Notes: generated by a model from the letters alone, not told the origin. 64,000 nucleotides of DNA from Planctomycetota bacterium (GCA_016208685.1 JACQXM010000036.1:62001-126000); one strand, 5' to 3'; counted from the stretch's first letter, positions 18,462-27,488 are shown. Made by a program: numbers and translations.

Positions 18462-19475
18462 ATGTCCGCGGCTCCCGGCCGGTTCCCTCAGCTTCGTTGG
18501 CTGCACGGTGGCGTGTGCGGCGCGGCCGCGCTTGCCGCCGTCGTCCTCATCATCCTCGGCTTCACCGCCGATGACGGCGCCGGGAAATGGATGGTCATCG
18601 CCGGTGGATTCGGCCTCTTCGCCTCGCTGATGATGCTCACCCTGATGCCCCTGCTTGCGAAACTGGAGGCAACCGGTGCCCGGCAGCTAGGCGAACTGCG
18701 CGATTTGCAGGAACTGGTGCGGAAGCAGCTCGCCGGTCTGGCCGTGATTTCGGAGAACACCCGCATTTCCGACGCCGCCAAGTCGCTCGCCCATCGCGAA
18801 CAGGAGCTCGACGCGCTACGCGCGGCGATCCGCGACGACCTCCGCAAACACAAGTGGGAGGCGGCGCTGAACCTCATCGACGAAGTGGAACGCCGCTTCG
18901 GCTACCGGCAGGAAGCCGAGTCCATGCGCGAGGAAGTTGACGACGCTCGCCGCGAGGCCATTCAGGCCAAGCTCTCCCAGGCCGCCGAGATCATTGAGCG
19001 TCATTTCGCGGCCCACGAATGGGATCGGGCCCAGAAGGAACTGGACCGGCTGGTCAACGCCCTGCCCACCGACGCCAAAGTGATCCGCCTGCAAGAGCGC
19101 ATGAAGATGCTCAAGGAGCAGCACAAGCAAGAGCTCAAGTCGGCTTGGGACGAGGCCGTGCGCCGCAGCGACACCGACCACGCCATCGACGTGCTCCGCG
19201 AGCTCGACCAGTACCTGTCCCCCGCCGAAGCCCAGGAGCTTCAGAGTTCGGCGCGCAATGTCTTCAAGGAGAAGCTCCTTCAGCTCGGGGTCAGCTTCCG
19301 CTTCGCGGTCACCGAGAAGCGCTGGCAGGACGCACTGATGACGGGACTGGAACTGGTTCGCGATTTCCCCAATGCCCGCATGGCGAGCGAAGTGCGCGAA
19401 GCTCTGGACACCCTTCGCGAACGGGCTCGCGTGGCTGCCTCCGAATCAGTCGAGCCCGAGACCGCCCGCCGCTGA
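18462..19475 (+). CDS. Membrane-anchored coiled-coil/TPR-like protein
   Basis: A 337-residue protein. Two hydrophobic helices near the N-terminus (CGAAALAAVVLIILGF and VIAGGFGLFASLMMLTLMPLL) are followed by about 260 residues of charged alpha-helix. The helical part contains repeated E-W-D/A-L units (HKWEAALNLIDEVERRF, AHEWDRAQKELDRLVNALP, KRWQDALMTGLELVRDFP) resembling degenerate tetratricopeptide pairs. Probably an inner-membrane scaffold facing the cytoplasm. Function unknown. The ATG at MSAAPGRFPQ is chosen over an upstream start that adds 16 non-conserved-looking residues. Confidence 0.65.
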   Translation: MSAAPGRFPQLRWLHGGVCGAAALAAVVLIILGFTADDGAGKWMVIAGGFGLFASLMMLTLMPLLAKLEATGARQLGELRDLQELVRKQLAGLAVISENTRISDAAKSLAHREQELDALRAAIRDDLRKHKWEAALNLIDEVERRFGYRQEAESMREEVDDARREAIQAKLSQAAEIIERHFAAHEWDRAQKELDRLVNALPTDAKVIRLQERMKMLKEQHKQELKSAWDEAVRRSDTDHAIDVLRELDQYLSPAEAQELQSSARNVFKEKLLQLGVSFRFAVTEKRWQDALMTGLELVRDFPNARMASEVREALDTLRERARVAASESVEPETARR

Positions 19476-19499
19476 CCCGCCCTGGCCGGCAACCCGGTC

Positions 19500-20501
19500 C
19501 TATTCGGGTCGCAGCGGCCGAGTCATCAGCGCTTCGATGGCCTCCTGTGGGCTGCATCCCTCGAAAAGCACCGAAGCCACCGCCGCTACGATAGGCATCT
19601 CCACATGATGCTGCCGCGCCAGCGCCAGCACGGCGCGCGTCGTGGGAATCCCCTCGATGACCGACGGCGTCGAGGCGATCACCTCCGACGCGACCGCCCC
19701 GCGCCCGATGCGCTCCCCGGCGCTGCGGTTACGTCCGATCCGCGAAACACAGGTGGTGAACAGGTCGCCGACGCCCGCCAGGCCGCGGAAGGTGTCCGGT
19801 GAGGCCCCGAGCGCCATGCCCAGGCGGGCGATCTCCGCCAGACCGCGGGTAAGCAACGCCGCCTTGGCGTTGTCCCCCGCCGCGATTCCGTCACAGATGC
19901 CCGCAGCAATGGCGATGACGTTCTTGACCGCGCCGGCGAGTTCCACGCCCACCAGGTCGCCGCTGGCGTACACCCGAAAGTAGTTGCTGCTGAAGGCGAC
20001 TTGCACCAGCTCGGCGATGTCTGGCACGCTGGCGGCGGCCACCACGCTCGCGGGCTTCTTCGCCGCCACTTCCGGTGCAATACAGGGGCCGGAAAGACAC
20101 CCCAGCGGAACGTCGCCCACGCAATCGCGCAGCACGTCCGTGGGACGCAGCAGCGTTTCCAGCTCCAGACCCTTGGCAACACTCACCAGGGGGACGGTGC
20201 GCGGTACACAGCGAGCCAGCCGCGTCCACACCGCGCGCATGTGCTGCACGGGAACCGCGGAGATAACCACCGCCGGGTCCTCGAAGGCGCGGGCAGGTTC
20301 GTGTTGCACCGTCAAGGCACCGGGGAAGCGGTAGCCGGGAAGATAGCGGCGGTTCTCACGGTCGGCGCACAGTGTTTCAACGTGCTGCGGCGAGGCTCCC
20401 CAGAGCGTCACCCGCGCCCCGCGCTCCGCGAGCATCAGCGCGCAGAGCGTACCCATCGCTCCATCGCCGACGATCGTCGCGCGTGCCACGCGCGCAGACA
20501 T
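19500..20501 (-). CDS. gpsA: Glycerol-3-phosphate dehydrogenase [NAD(P)+] GpsA
   Basis: A 333-residue cytoplasmic enzyme reducing dihydroxyacetone phosphate to sn-glycerol-3-phosphate for phospholipid synthesis. Visible motifs: N-terminal nucleotide loop VGDGAMGTLCA (usually GxGxxG; here the first glycine pair reads GDG), VSVAKGLE, LSGPCIAPEVA, the catalytic lysine in ELAGAVKNVIAIAAGI, and LAGVGDLFTTC followed by SRNR-like SRIGRNRSAG. Last gene of a likely minus-strand run: GH3-like, SH3 protein, small lipoprotein, gpsA, with only 9 bases between the last two. Confidence 0.94.
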   Translation of the reverse strand: MSARVARATIVGDGAMGTLCALMLAERGARVTLWGASPQHVETLCADRENRRYLPGYRFPGALTVQHEPARAFEDPAVVISAVPVQHMRAVWTRLARCVPRTVPLVSVAKGLELETLLRPTDVLRDCVGDVPLGCLSGPCIAPEVAAKKPASVVAAASVPDIAELVQVAFSSNYFRVYASGDLVGVELAGAVKNVIAIAAGICDGIAAGDNAKAALLTRGLAEIARLGMALGASPDTFRGLAGVGDLFTTCVSRIGRNRSAGERIGRGAVASEVIASTPSVIEGIPTTRAVLALARQHHVEMPIVAAVASVLFEGCSPQEAIEALMTRPLRPE

Positions 20502-20510
20502 GCGTGAGTC

Positions 20511-20690
20511 CTAGGGAACGACGTTGAACGCCCCGAACACGACCCCCTGAACGAAGTTCGAGAGCACTTGAGTGCTTACGCCGGCGACCAGTGAATTGAG
20601 GTCCAGCGTACATCCGCTCACCTGAAACAGCAGTCCCGCGGAGAGCAGGGGCAGGATGCGCCGCCGCGCCGCGATCCAACGCTTCATCAT
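20511..20690 (-). CDS. Small lipoprotein
   Basis: A 59-residue product beginning MMKRWIAARRRI. It shows a textbook lipoprotein signal: a basic n-region, hydrophobic LPLLSAGLLFQ, and a lipobox V-S-G-C with the cysteine at residue 27. The mature part is about 33 residues, ending FGAFNVVP. I recall short planctomycete lipoproteins with a similar ending, but no function is known. It lies 9 bases before gpsA and 33 bases after the SH3 gene on the same strand, so it is easily missed but well placed in a tight gene run. Confidence 0.65.
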   Translation of the reverse strand: MMKRWIAARRRILPLLSAGLLFQVSGCTLDLNSLVAGVSTQVLSNFVQGVVFGAFNVVP

Positions 20691-20723
20691 GGCATGCTCC
20701 AGGGCGGCGTCTCGCCGCCGCGA

Positions 20724-22124
20724 TCAGGGCTGGCCCGCAGAACCGTCCGGAGATTCGCCGGACGTCAATTCGACTACTTCGCTGACTACGTAAATCGGCA
20801 CCGGGTCGATGGCGCCTTCCTGGGGTCGCTTGCTCGAAGCGCGGACGCCGACAAAGCGACCCAGGTAGTCGTCCAAATCCATCTCCACAGTCAGCGGGAC
20901 CTCGATGTACGCAATGGTCCGGCCGCCGGTGGCCGGATCCACCACCCGATACCGCCGCGGCAACGAACCCGCGGGGTACAAAGCGCTGTCGCGCAGCACC
21001 CCTTGTACGTCGAACCCGGGCGGCGGGGGCGGCGGCGCGATGGGAATCCGCGCCCGCGCCGCGAAAAACTCCTGCCGCTGTCGCTCCGCATCCTCGTCGA
21101 GTTTCCGAAGGTTGATGGCCGTGCCCAGAATATCCTGCATATCGTTGATCTGGCCCACGCGGCCCAGCGCGTAGCGTTTCGCCACGTCGTCCCCGCTCTG
21201 CTCCGCCAGAGTGCGGTAACCGGCGAGGAGCTCGGCGAACTGCCGCTCATGCAGCGGCTTGGTGAGCTCGACTTCCAGGGCCGATTCCAGCGCCTGGAGC
21301 TGCCGGGCGTGATGGGTCGCCGGAATCGCGGCAAGCGGAGACGTCGAAGGAATGATCGAGGCGGCCATAAGCGGTCGCCCCCCGCTCTCCGCGCTGCCCG
21401 AACCGTCGCGGCGGCCCCCGGCGGCCGCGTCGCCCGCGGCATCGCCGGCGGACACAGAAGGAGAGCTTTCCCCGGTAGTGTCGCGCCCCCCCGTTTCGCC
21501 GTCTGCGAGCCGGTCACCGACCGGTTTGTCGTTCGCGCCGGGAGCGGCGGAGTCGATGCCTTCCGCGCCGACGGCGGCACTCCGCCCCGACGAAGCTCCG
21601 GCCGTCGCGTCATCCGTTCCGGACGAACGCTCCACGTAGGCGCGGTTGACCCATAGCGTGGCGCCGGGCGGCGGCAAGATGCGCAGGAACCCGTCCGGAT
21701 TGCTGCCCATGATGCTGACTTCGGCGCCCTTCTGGAGCATCGTCTGCACTGTGTACTTGTTGCTGTTGAGCAGCGAACCGGCGCGCACGCGCACGTTGTC
21801 GCCGTTCACCACGCCCGATTGGTTGTCCACGGTATCCACAAAGTCGCCGGAGATGAGGCTGAAGGTCCCCAGCGGAGGCAGAATTTCCAGCCATTCCCCG
21901 CGCTCGCCCACCACGTCCACGCGATCGCCGGCCTTTAGTTTGCAGATCGTGTAGTGGTTCAGGCTGTCGCCGCTGCGAACGTAGACATCGTTCGCCACGA
22001 TCTCGCCGTGGAACAGCACCGGCCTCACGGGGCTGTCCCCCAGCGCCGACGACCCACCGCCCACGGCGAGCAGCAGCGTGGCGACCCATCCCTCAACGCG
22101 GTTCACTCTTCGTACTTCTGACAT
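20724..22124 (-). CDS. Exported protein with two bacterial SH3 domains
   Basis: A 466-residue protein. A signal peptide (about residues 1-29, hydrophobic WVATLLLAVGGGSSALG) is followed by two SH3b domains at about 38-100 and 103-165 (NDVYVRSGDSLNHYTICKL and GDNVRVRAGSLLNSNKYTVQ, each with a WLEILPP/FLRILPP strand). Then come a low-complexity Ser/Gly/Asp-rich linker to about 300 and a helical C-terminal part. Periplasmic; SH3b domains usually bind cell-wall peptide or protein ligands, but no enzyme domain is visible. The ATG at MSEVRRVNR is chosen because it gives the signal peptide. Confidence 0.75.
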   Translation of the reverse strand: MSEVRRVNRVEGWVATLLLAVGGGSSALGDSPVRPVLFHGEIVANDVYVRSGDSLNHYTICKLKAGDRVDVVGERGEWLEILPPLGTFSLISGDFVDTVDNQSGVVNGDNVRVRAGSLLNSNKYTVQTMLQKGAEVSIMGSNPDGFLRILPPPGATLWVNRAYVERSSGTDDATAGASSGRSAAVGAEGIDSAAPGANDKPVGDRLADGETGGRDTTGESSPSVSAGDAAGDAAAGGRRDGSGSAESGGRPLMAASIIPSTSPLAAIPATHHARQLQALESALEVELTKPLHERQFAELLAGYRTLAEQSGDDVAKRYALGRVGQINDMQDILGTAINLRKLDEDAERQRQEFFAARARIPIAPPPPPPGFDVQGVLRDSALYPAGSLPRRYRVVDPATGGRTIAYIEVPLTVEMDLDDYLGRFVGVRASSKRPQEGAIDPVPIYVVSEVVELTSGESPDGSAGQP

Positions 22125-22209
22125 GAAGCGCCGTCCTTCCGTGGCTGACACGACTCTTCCTATTCCCCCTATTCCCGCACCAATACCGCTATTGTCCAAA
22201 GTACCGCCG

Positions 22210-24009
22210 CTAGCGTTTGGTGTCAATCGGTTCTTCGACGGTCGGCGCGGCGGTCGGTGCCGGCCGCACCGGCAACGCAACCGCGGCGGCAGGCACCGAC
22301 CGCGCCGCCGCCACGCCGGCCGCTCGCCCCTCCCCACTCATGACCGTGCCCAGGAGCGCTTCGTCGTCGCCGGGGTTGGTGAGCAGGCACTGCGGCTTGT
22401 AGTGCTCATGTGACGTGCCGCGGCGCGCCACGCGTTCCGCCTCCACCCGTGCCAGCGTCCCGGAGGGTAGCACGCTCAACACTACGTCGCCGAGCCGCCC
22501 GGAGGACCGCTTACAGGCATACTCCACGTTCAAGGCGCGCAGGCCCCGGTCCATGGCGCCTGAAAGCTCCTGCGGCGGCGGTACGTCGGATTCGATATGC
22601 AGACGATAATACGGCGGCTCCGCCCACGCCGGTGCCAGGACAAAGCCCCGGTATTCCACGGCTCGCGCGCGGCACGCCTGGTCGAACGCCGCCACGGCCT
22701 GCCACTCCGTCAGTTTCTCCCCTGTAATTGAGCTTACGTACTTGCCGCGGTGCAGGAACTCAATGATCGGCGCCTGTCCCTCGAAGCCGTGGACGCGAAT
22801 GTAGTCCCCCAGGTCGTAACGATACAGCCCCGATGAGGTGGTCATCACCACGCGGTACTCGCCGCCTTCCACCAGCTCATGGCAACGGTGAACCACGGAG
22901 GCGTCCGTCGCTACGGCATCGCCTTCGACGAACTCGAAGAAGCTGCCGCCCACGTCGAGAATGCCTGCCGGGGTGCCGTCGGTCACCGGAATCGACACCC
23001 GGCCCTCCGTCGCGAGGAGCCCTATGTCGCGCACCGGCACGTCGCCGAAGTAGTGCGGAAAGTCGCGCAAGTGAAGCCCCATGCTGCCCCCCGTCCAATT
23101 GGCAAGGAAGGACACCGTCCAATAGTGCTTCGGCAGCAGCGCTCCGTGCCGGTTCGCCAGTGCCGTAAGCCGGCGCGCCGCGGCGCGGTTGGGGCGCAGG
23201 CGCGCGGCGAGCTGCCGCCGGACGGCCTCCGGAATCTCCCCGGGGGGTGTTAGCGTTCCGTCGTGGAGATCACGCACCAGGCGTTCAGCATGCTGTTCCG
23301 CGGCCCGTGCCAGCTTGAGCTGCGTGGCGGGGCTGGGCGTGACCATCCAGCCGACGTCGCTGGGCACGGCGAATCGCATGATGGCGTAATACCGCGCCGC
23401 GCTGTCGCTGATCCGCGCCGTTTCCGGCGGAACCACGTAGAGCTTGCGCACGATGCGCTTCTGCGTCGCAGTGAGCAATCCCGAGATCGCCCCGCAGGGT
23501 ACGCCCAGCTCGGTGTAGTGCTCGTCCATGCGCGACACGACCTGAGCGATCGAGCGCAGCCACGCCCCAGGGTGGTCCATGAGCGCCTTGAACCCGAAGG
23601 CATTCCACCCGCGGCGATAGTCGCGCAGGAATGCCGGAGTCACCGGGACATACTTGGGGCGATCCGTGCTGCCGCTGGTGATGGCGAACATGAGCACGCG
23701 CTGCAACGGGCCGAACAGCGCCCGCAAGTCGCCGGCCATCACGCGTTCGACGTAAGGCCGGTGGCCCTCGTAGGTCTGCACCGGCACCCGGCGGGCGAAA
23801 TCCCGGTAGGTGCGAATCCGCGCGAAACCGTGCTCCCGCCCGAAATCGCTGTCGGCGTTGCGCGTGATGATGTTGCGCAGCGAGTGCTTCTGCGTGCGCC
23901 GCGCGGCGTGCGCCGCGCGCAGGAGCTTGTGGAACTGCCAATGGGCGTGCTTTCCTCCCAGAAACGCAAAGAGGCGGTCCAGTTGTGACGTTCGTAGCGT
24001 TTCCGGCAT
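22210..24009 (-). CDS. GH3-family acyl-adenylating enzyme
   Basis: A 599-residue member of the GH3 (auxin-responsive) superfamily of acyl-acid-amido synthetases. The phosphate-binding loop FAITSGSTDRPKYVPVT (about residues 110-126), GLLATEGRVSIPV, and TTSSGLYRYDLGDYIRVHGF with the ATP-binding aspartate are family signatures. SITGEKLTEWQ belongs to the mobile C-terminal subdomain. Plant GH3 proteins adenylate carboxylates and join them to amino acids; the bacterial substrate is unknown. The C-terminal 40 residues are an alanine/proline-rich tail absent from most relatives. It starts a minus-strand run leading to gpsA. Confidence 0.85.
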   Translation of the reverse strand: MPETLRTSQLDRLFAFLGGKHAHWQFHKLLRAAHAARRTQKHSLRNIITRNADSDFGREHGFARIRTYRDFARRVPVQTYEGHRPYVERVMAGDLRALFGPLQRVLMFAITSGSTDRPKYVPVTPAFLRDYRRGWNAFGFKALMDHPGAWLRSIAQVVSRMDEHYTELGVPCGAISGLLTATQKRIVRKLYVVPPETARISDSAARYYAIMRFAVPSDVGWMVTPSPATQLKLARAAEQHAERLVRDLHDGTLTPPGEIPEAVRRQLAARLRPNRAAARRLTALANRHGALLPKHYWTVSFLANWTGGSMGLHLRDFPHYFGDVPVRDIGLLATEGRVSIPVTDGTPAGILDVGGSFFEFVEGDAVATDASVVHRCHELVEGGEYRVVMTTSSGLYRYDLGDYIRVHGFEGQAPIIEFLHRGKYVSSITGEKLTEWQAVAAFDQACRARAVEYRGFVLAPAWAEPPYYRLHIESDVPPPQELSGAMDRGLRALNVEYACKRSSGRLGDVVLSVLPSGTLARVEAERVARRGTSHEHYKPQCLLTNPGDDEALLGTVMSGEGRAAGVAAARSVPAAAVALPVRPAPTAAPTVEEPIDTKR

Positions 24010-24150
24010 GTGGCCAAATCCCGACGGCATGCGTCGGCCCCTGGGCCGGGCCGCCGCGCCAGGACGCCAACCTGCTCCACCATCGTGCGCACTTCGGCGC
24101 GGCCCAAACAGGGCCGCGTCCGTCCGCCCTTCACGTCACGTAGCGGCGTC

Positions 24151-24245
24151 CGGCAGCCTGTGGCAAAACTCGTGGCATGGGCTTCCAGCCCATGGTTTCA
24201 CGGGCAGGATGCCCGTGCTACATCGCGTAGGTCGCCTTTCGCCGC
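24151..24245 (-). repeat. Interspersed MITE/REP-like element, copy A2 (inverted)
   Basis: Reverse-complement copy of the element found near 2.2, 32.3 and 53.1 kb. Reading the plus strand, it starts CAGCCTGTGGCAAAACTCG, passes both hairpins (ATGGGCTTCCAGCCCAT and ACGGGCAGGATGCCCGT) and reaches GCTACATCGCGTAGG. The far end has decayed and no direct repeat is evident. Confidence 0.75.
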
Positions 24246-24790
24246 GCACCGCCGCGCCGGGACGCCGCCTCTGACTGAATATGCCCGCCGCCCCGCCGCG
24301 CCTTCAGACGCCCTTGCTTCGGACACCCCGCCGTTCCGCGCGTCGGGTCGGGGCGTCCAAACCGGCGTTCGGGGAGTACTACCCCTTTTCGTCACGCCCG
24401 GCAACGGGGAATCGTCGGTTGAGCATGCAGAGGCGGTGATGGTCCCGGGCGGAGTTCGCGGGTGCGTCTCGGCAGCAGGGGCGCGATAGCCCCGTAGGGT
24501 CGGAATCGGCCCGAAGGCGGTTTGCGGATGTGACCGAAGGCAACGCTACCGCGGCGGTCGCGCGCGGGGCAGACGTAACCGGCGCGGCGGCAAGAATCAA
24601 AAACGAGAAGGGTCCCGGCGGGCGATTGCGGCGCCTCCCGTGGATGCATCGTCACCTGGAGGAGTGGACGTGTGGCATGCCCCACGCTTGCGTGGCCATG
24701 CTTGGGACGGAGCGGACGTGTGACGGGTGCCATGGCCAAGCGCAGCGCCGCCATGACGATTTCGGGGCGCAGAGCTACGAAGGCACGTGG

Positions 24791-24840
24791 GAACAGTGCC
24801 GCGACCGGCAGACAGAGCCGCGACCGTGAGGGAGCGGGCC
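24791..24840 (+). repeat. Interspersed repeat family B, double copy
   Basis: A partial copy AACAGTGCCGCGACCG is followed directly by a fuller copy ACAGAGCCGCGACCGTGAGG continuing GAGCGGGC. Same core as the two copies in and after mtnA. Confidence 0.65.
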
Positions 24841-24969
24841 TCGATCGCGACGTAGCAATGCAGCGATGTAGCGACGCCCGATCCGTACCGCGACAGGATG
24901 GAGCGGTCGGCTTGCGGCGCTCGGTGGCACGCGCGGTGCTGCGGGCGCGGGAGTCACCTGCCGGATTCG

Positions 24970-26664
24970 TCACGGGCCGTCGCGGAGGCGGCGCGGCGCC
25001 GCAGCGCGCGACCGCCCGAAGCGGACCTTCGCGGCCGCGCCTAGCGCGAGGGCTAAGATCATGATGCCCCACTGCGACGCGGCGGGGATGGCCACGGCAC
25101 AGCCGGGGGCGAAGATCGCGTCGTCGGCGCCCGGGCATTGGTCGGTGCAGTCGGGCACGGAGTCGCCGTCGGCGTCCGCGGTGTCGCTCGCGCCGCAGCC
25201 GCAGACGCCGGGGTCGAGCTTCGCGGGATCACCGGGGCATTCGTCGCCGCACAGCGCGTCGGTGCCGTCGGAGTCGGCGTCACCTTCGCAGGGGTCGGGT
25301 GAATTCAGGACTGTACCGTTTTGGGCGGCGCAACAGAGAGGGTCAAGGATCTGGCACTGCCGGGTGGGCAGGCAGCAGGGCTGCGGGGTCGTGCACGCGC
25401 CGTCGGGAACGAACGTGCCGCCCGCGTTGGTGCAGGTGGGATCGAAGGCCGCGGCACAGCCGCCGCCGATGAGGCAGCAGATGCCCGGGATCCCCAGGGT
25501 GTATTCCACGACGTTTTGCGCCATGCCGTCGTTGAACGTGAAGCGCGTGGTAGCGCCGATCGGCATGGGCCGGTCGAGGACGATTTCGAGGTCTTCGGGG
25601 TTGCCGTTGTCCCGCCGCCGCGTGGCGATGACCTGCGGCACTGCTGCCGGGTCGACCTGTCGCCTGGGCGCTTCGTCGCCGCCCGCTCCCGGCCACGCGG
25701 GCGCCAAGCCGCGGCTCACCGGTGCCCCCTGTTCCCCGCTCCCTGTTCCCTGTTCCCTCGCTTCCGCCTGCGCGTCGCCCGCCCGGGCTTCGTGCCTTCG
25801 TGCCTTCGTGCCTTCGTGCCTGAATCCGCCTTCGTCGGTTCCACGCTTCGTCGCTTCGTCGCTCCCACTGAGCACTTCCACCGTGATGTCATCGATGTAG
25901 GCGTAGTTCGGCGAGTCATAGGTGACGAGAAAGCGATCGAGATTGGGATAGGCCAGCGGATCCAGCACCCCCGCCGGCGGGTCGGTGGCGATGATCTGCT
26001 CGCCAGAGCCGATGGTGCCGGAACGGAAATAGTCCCAGGCGTTTGTGACCACCGCAGGTCGCTGGATGCAGCCGCCGCCTCCGCCGAACTCGACGTAATC
26101 CGACCCCGGAGAGCCGGGGCCGAGAGGCTCGATGAACACCCGCCCGTCCACGGCAACGTGAAATGTCAGTCCGTCGGGGCTCTCGAAACGGTAGGTGTGG
26201 AACTCGTTGAGGGCCAGCCCGGTGATGTACTGCCCGCCTTCGATGCTGTTGGCGCTATCGCCATACATCTCCACCACCTCGTCCGTCGAGCGGTAACTGA
26301 GAATCACGAAGGCGTCGCAGCCGAAGAACTGCGCCGCCGCCAGTGGGTGGTCGGATCGGAAGCGCCACTCGATCCAGAGTGACCCAGGCGAGGGGGCTGG
26401 AGCACGAGTAATGAAGTACGCGTAAACCGCGAGGTTCCCGTTTGTCCAACGAAGAACCAGGTTTCCTGTCTCTAGCGAAGCCGAGCAGGCCAGTTCGCAG
26501 GCGTTCGCCGTCAACCAGCCCGCCGACGGATCGTACGGCAACACGTCGCCGTCGTAGCGGTGCAGCACGCCGTCCGCCCGGGCGGACGGGATGGCGCTCA
26601 CGGCCGCCAGGGCGGCGCCCAGGCCGAACGCAATGAAAGCCCGGTTTCGTATGGGTACCTTCAT
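24970..26664 (-). CDS. Exported protein with IPTL-CTERM-like tail and calcium-type repeats
   Basis: A 564-residue secreted or surface protein. A signal peptide (AFIAFGLGAALAAVSAIPSARA) precedes a beta-rich, probably lectin/glucanase-like region (about residues 35-255). Around residues 265-320 the sequence turns into Glu/Arg/Gly-rich low complexity encoded by short tandem DNA repeats. A Cys-rich part follows, with D-x-D-x-D-G units (DADSDGTDALCGDECPGD, DADGDSVPDCTDQCPGADD) of the thrombospondin type 3 kind. The end is IPAASQWGIMILALALGAAAKVRF plus basic residues, matching the IPTL-CTERM sorting-tail layout (P-x-x-S-x-W-G, one helix, basic end). The ligand is unknown. Confidence 0.72.
   Translation of the reverse strand: MKVPIRNRAFIAFGLGAALAAVSAIPSARADGVLHRYDGDVLPYDPSAGWLTANACELACSASLETGNLVLRWTNGNLAVYAYFITRAPAPSPGSLWIEWRFRSDHPLAAAQFFGCDAFVILSYRSTDEVVEMYGDSANSIEGGQYITGLALNEFHTYRFESPDGLTFHVAVDGRVFIEPLGPGSPGSDYVEFGGGGGCIQRPAVVTNAWDYFRSGTIGSGEQIIATDPPAGVLDPLAYPNLDRFLVTYDSPNYAYIDDITVEVLSGSDEATKRGTDEGGFRHEGTKARRHEARAGDAQAEAREQGTGSGEQGAPVSRGLAPAWPGAGGDEAPRRQVDPAAVPQVIATRRRDNGNPEDLEIVLDRPMPIGATTRFTFNDGMAQNVVEYTLGIPGICCLIGGGCAAAFDPTCTNAGGTFVPDGACTTPQPCCLPTRQCQILDPLCCAAQNGTVLNSPDPCEGDADSDGTDALCGDECPGDPAKLDPGVCGCGASDTADADGDSVPDCTDQCPGADDAIFAPGCAVAIPAASQWGIMILALALGAAAKVRFGRSRAAAPRRLRDGP
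25725..25868. repeat. Cluster of short tandem repeats inside the IPTL-CTERM gene
   Basis: Three unrelated microsatellite-like arrays lie within 140 bases: heptamers of the CCCTGTT type (about 25725-25759), four perfect copies of the octamer CTTCGTGC (25788-25819), and repeats of CGCTTCGT (about 25853-25868). All are read in frame, encoding the R-H-E-G-T-K-A-type and E-Q-G-T-G-type segments of the exported protein. Confidence 0.75.
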
Positions 26665-27191
26665 ACCAAGCATCTTAACAAATGGCCGCGAGGATTTCCA
26701 CTTGCGCAGTACCGGAATTCGCGCGCGGTCGGGTCAGACGGGCTTGGGCGCCGGTGCGGTGGTCGAGGCGGATGGCAGTCGGGCCGCGAACTCGCGCGCG
26801 GGTGTTCCGTCCATCGCGCAGCGATGGGTGGGGACGCGATGATCGTGTGCAGAAGACCCATCGGCGCTGCTGGAGCATCCCGCCCAACGCGGATCGTTCG
26901 ACAAGCAGGAAGTGATGAACACCCGGGGTCATGACCGCTCCGGCGCTCGATCCTCGTGACCCCGCCCCTTGCTACCGCAAAGGACGGGCCACCCCCCGTG
27001 TAACCGTTCGGTCCGCGTCCTACCGTATGCCAGTGCTGACACAACAGTGGCACCCGCGCTGGCCCATCCTATGGTGGAACGCTCTCATTCGCAGGTGATC
27101 TCGCAGCCCGATCCTCGTGACCCCGCCCTTTGCTACCGCAAAGGACGGGCCGCCCCCGTACACCACTGCTGACACAGCAGTGGCACCCCGC
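26665..27191. repeat. Intergenic hairpin-repeat pair (family E)
   Basis: Two direct copies of a compound repeat at about 26947-26995 and 27111-27160. They share GATCCTCGTGACCCCGCCC and then a hairpin CCTTTGC-TACC-GCAAAGG (perfect in copy 2). Each is followed about 15-40 bases later by a second hairpin, best seen as CCACTGCTG-ACA-CAGCAGTGG near 27163-27187. No gene is supported between 26665 and 27191. These resemble REP-type palindromic units. Confidence 0.6.
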
Positions 27192-27488
27192 GAGTGCTTT
27201 GCGGGCAACGTCGGACTTATCCGCGTGGGCGTGGAATGCACGCTCGACGGGCACTGCGACGACGGCAATCAATGCACGAGTGACGCATGTACGGCAGGCA
27301 CGTGCACGCACATGAACCTGCCGAACGGCACGCTGTGCGACGACGGCCTGTTCTGCACCAAAACCGACAAGTGCAACGGCAGCGGAGTGTGCGTCGGCGG
27401 TTACAAGACGCCCTGCACGGGCACGGACCATTGCTGCGAGAACGAGGACGTCTGCAAGCCGGAGGAGCTACCCTGCGAGCTGGAATAG
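27192..27488 (+). pseudogene. Cys-rich extracellular protein remnant (3' end)
   Basis: About 98 residues with a clear cysteine pattern: CTLDGHCDDGNQCTSDAC, CDDGLFCTKTDKC, CVGG, then CTGTDHCCENEDVC. D-G-N-x-C-T-x-D-x-C is a disulphide-rich repeat seen in large secreted proteins of planctomycetes and myxobacteria. There is no signal peptide or start of its own; upstream the frame runs into repeat DNA. I read it as the C-terminal scrap of a larger secreted protein whose 5' part was lost, though a short protein starting in the repeat cannot be excluded. Confidence 0.5.

Larger units (their letters stand above)
24010..24969. other. Repeat-rich intergenic region
   Basis: Roughly 960 bases with no supported gene. 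It contains an inverted copy of the 102-bp element, a double copy of repeat family B, and a palindromic stretch around 24675-24705 (GGCATGCCCCACGCTTGCG followed by TGGCCATGC). Long open frames cross it in several frames only because of high GC. It looks like a landing ground for small non-autonomous repeats. Confidence 0.6.
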
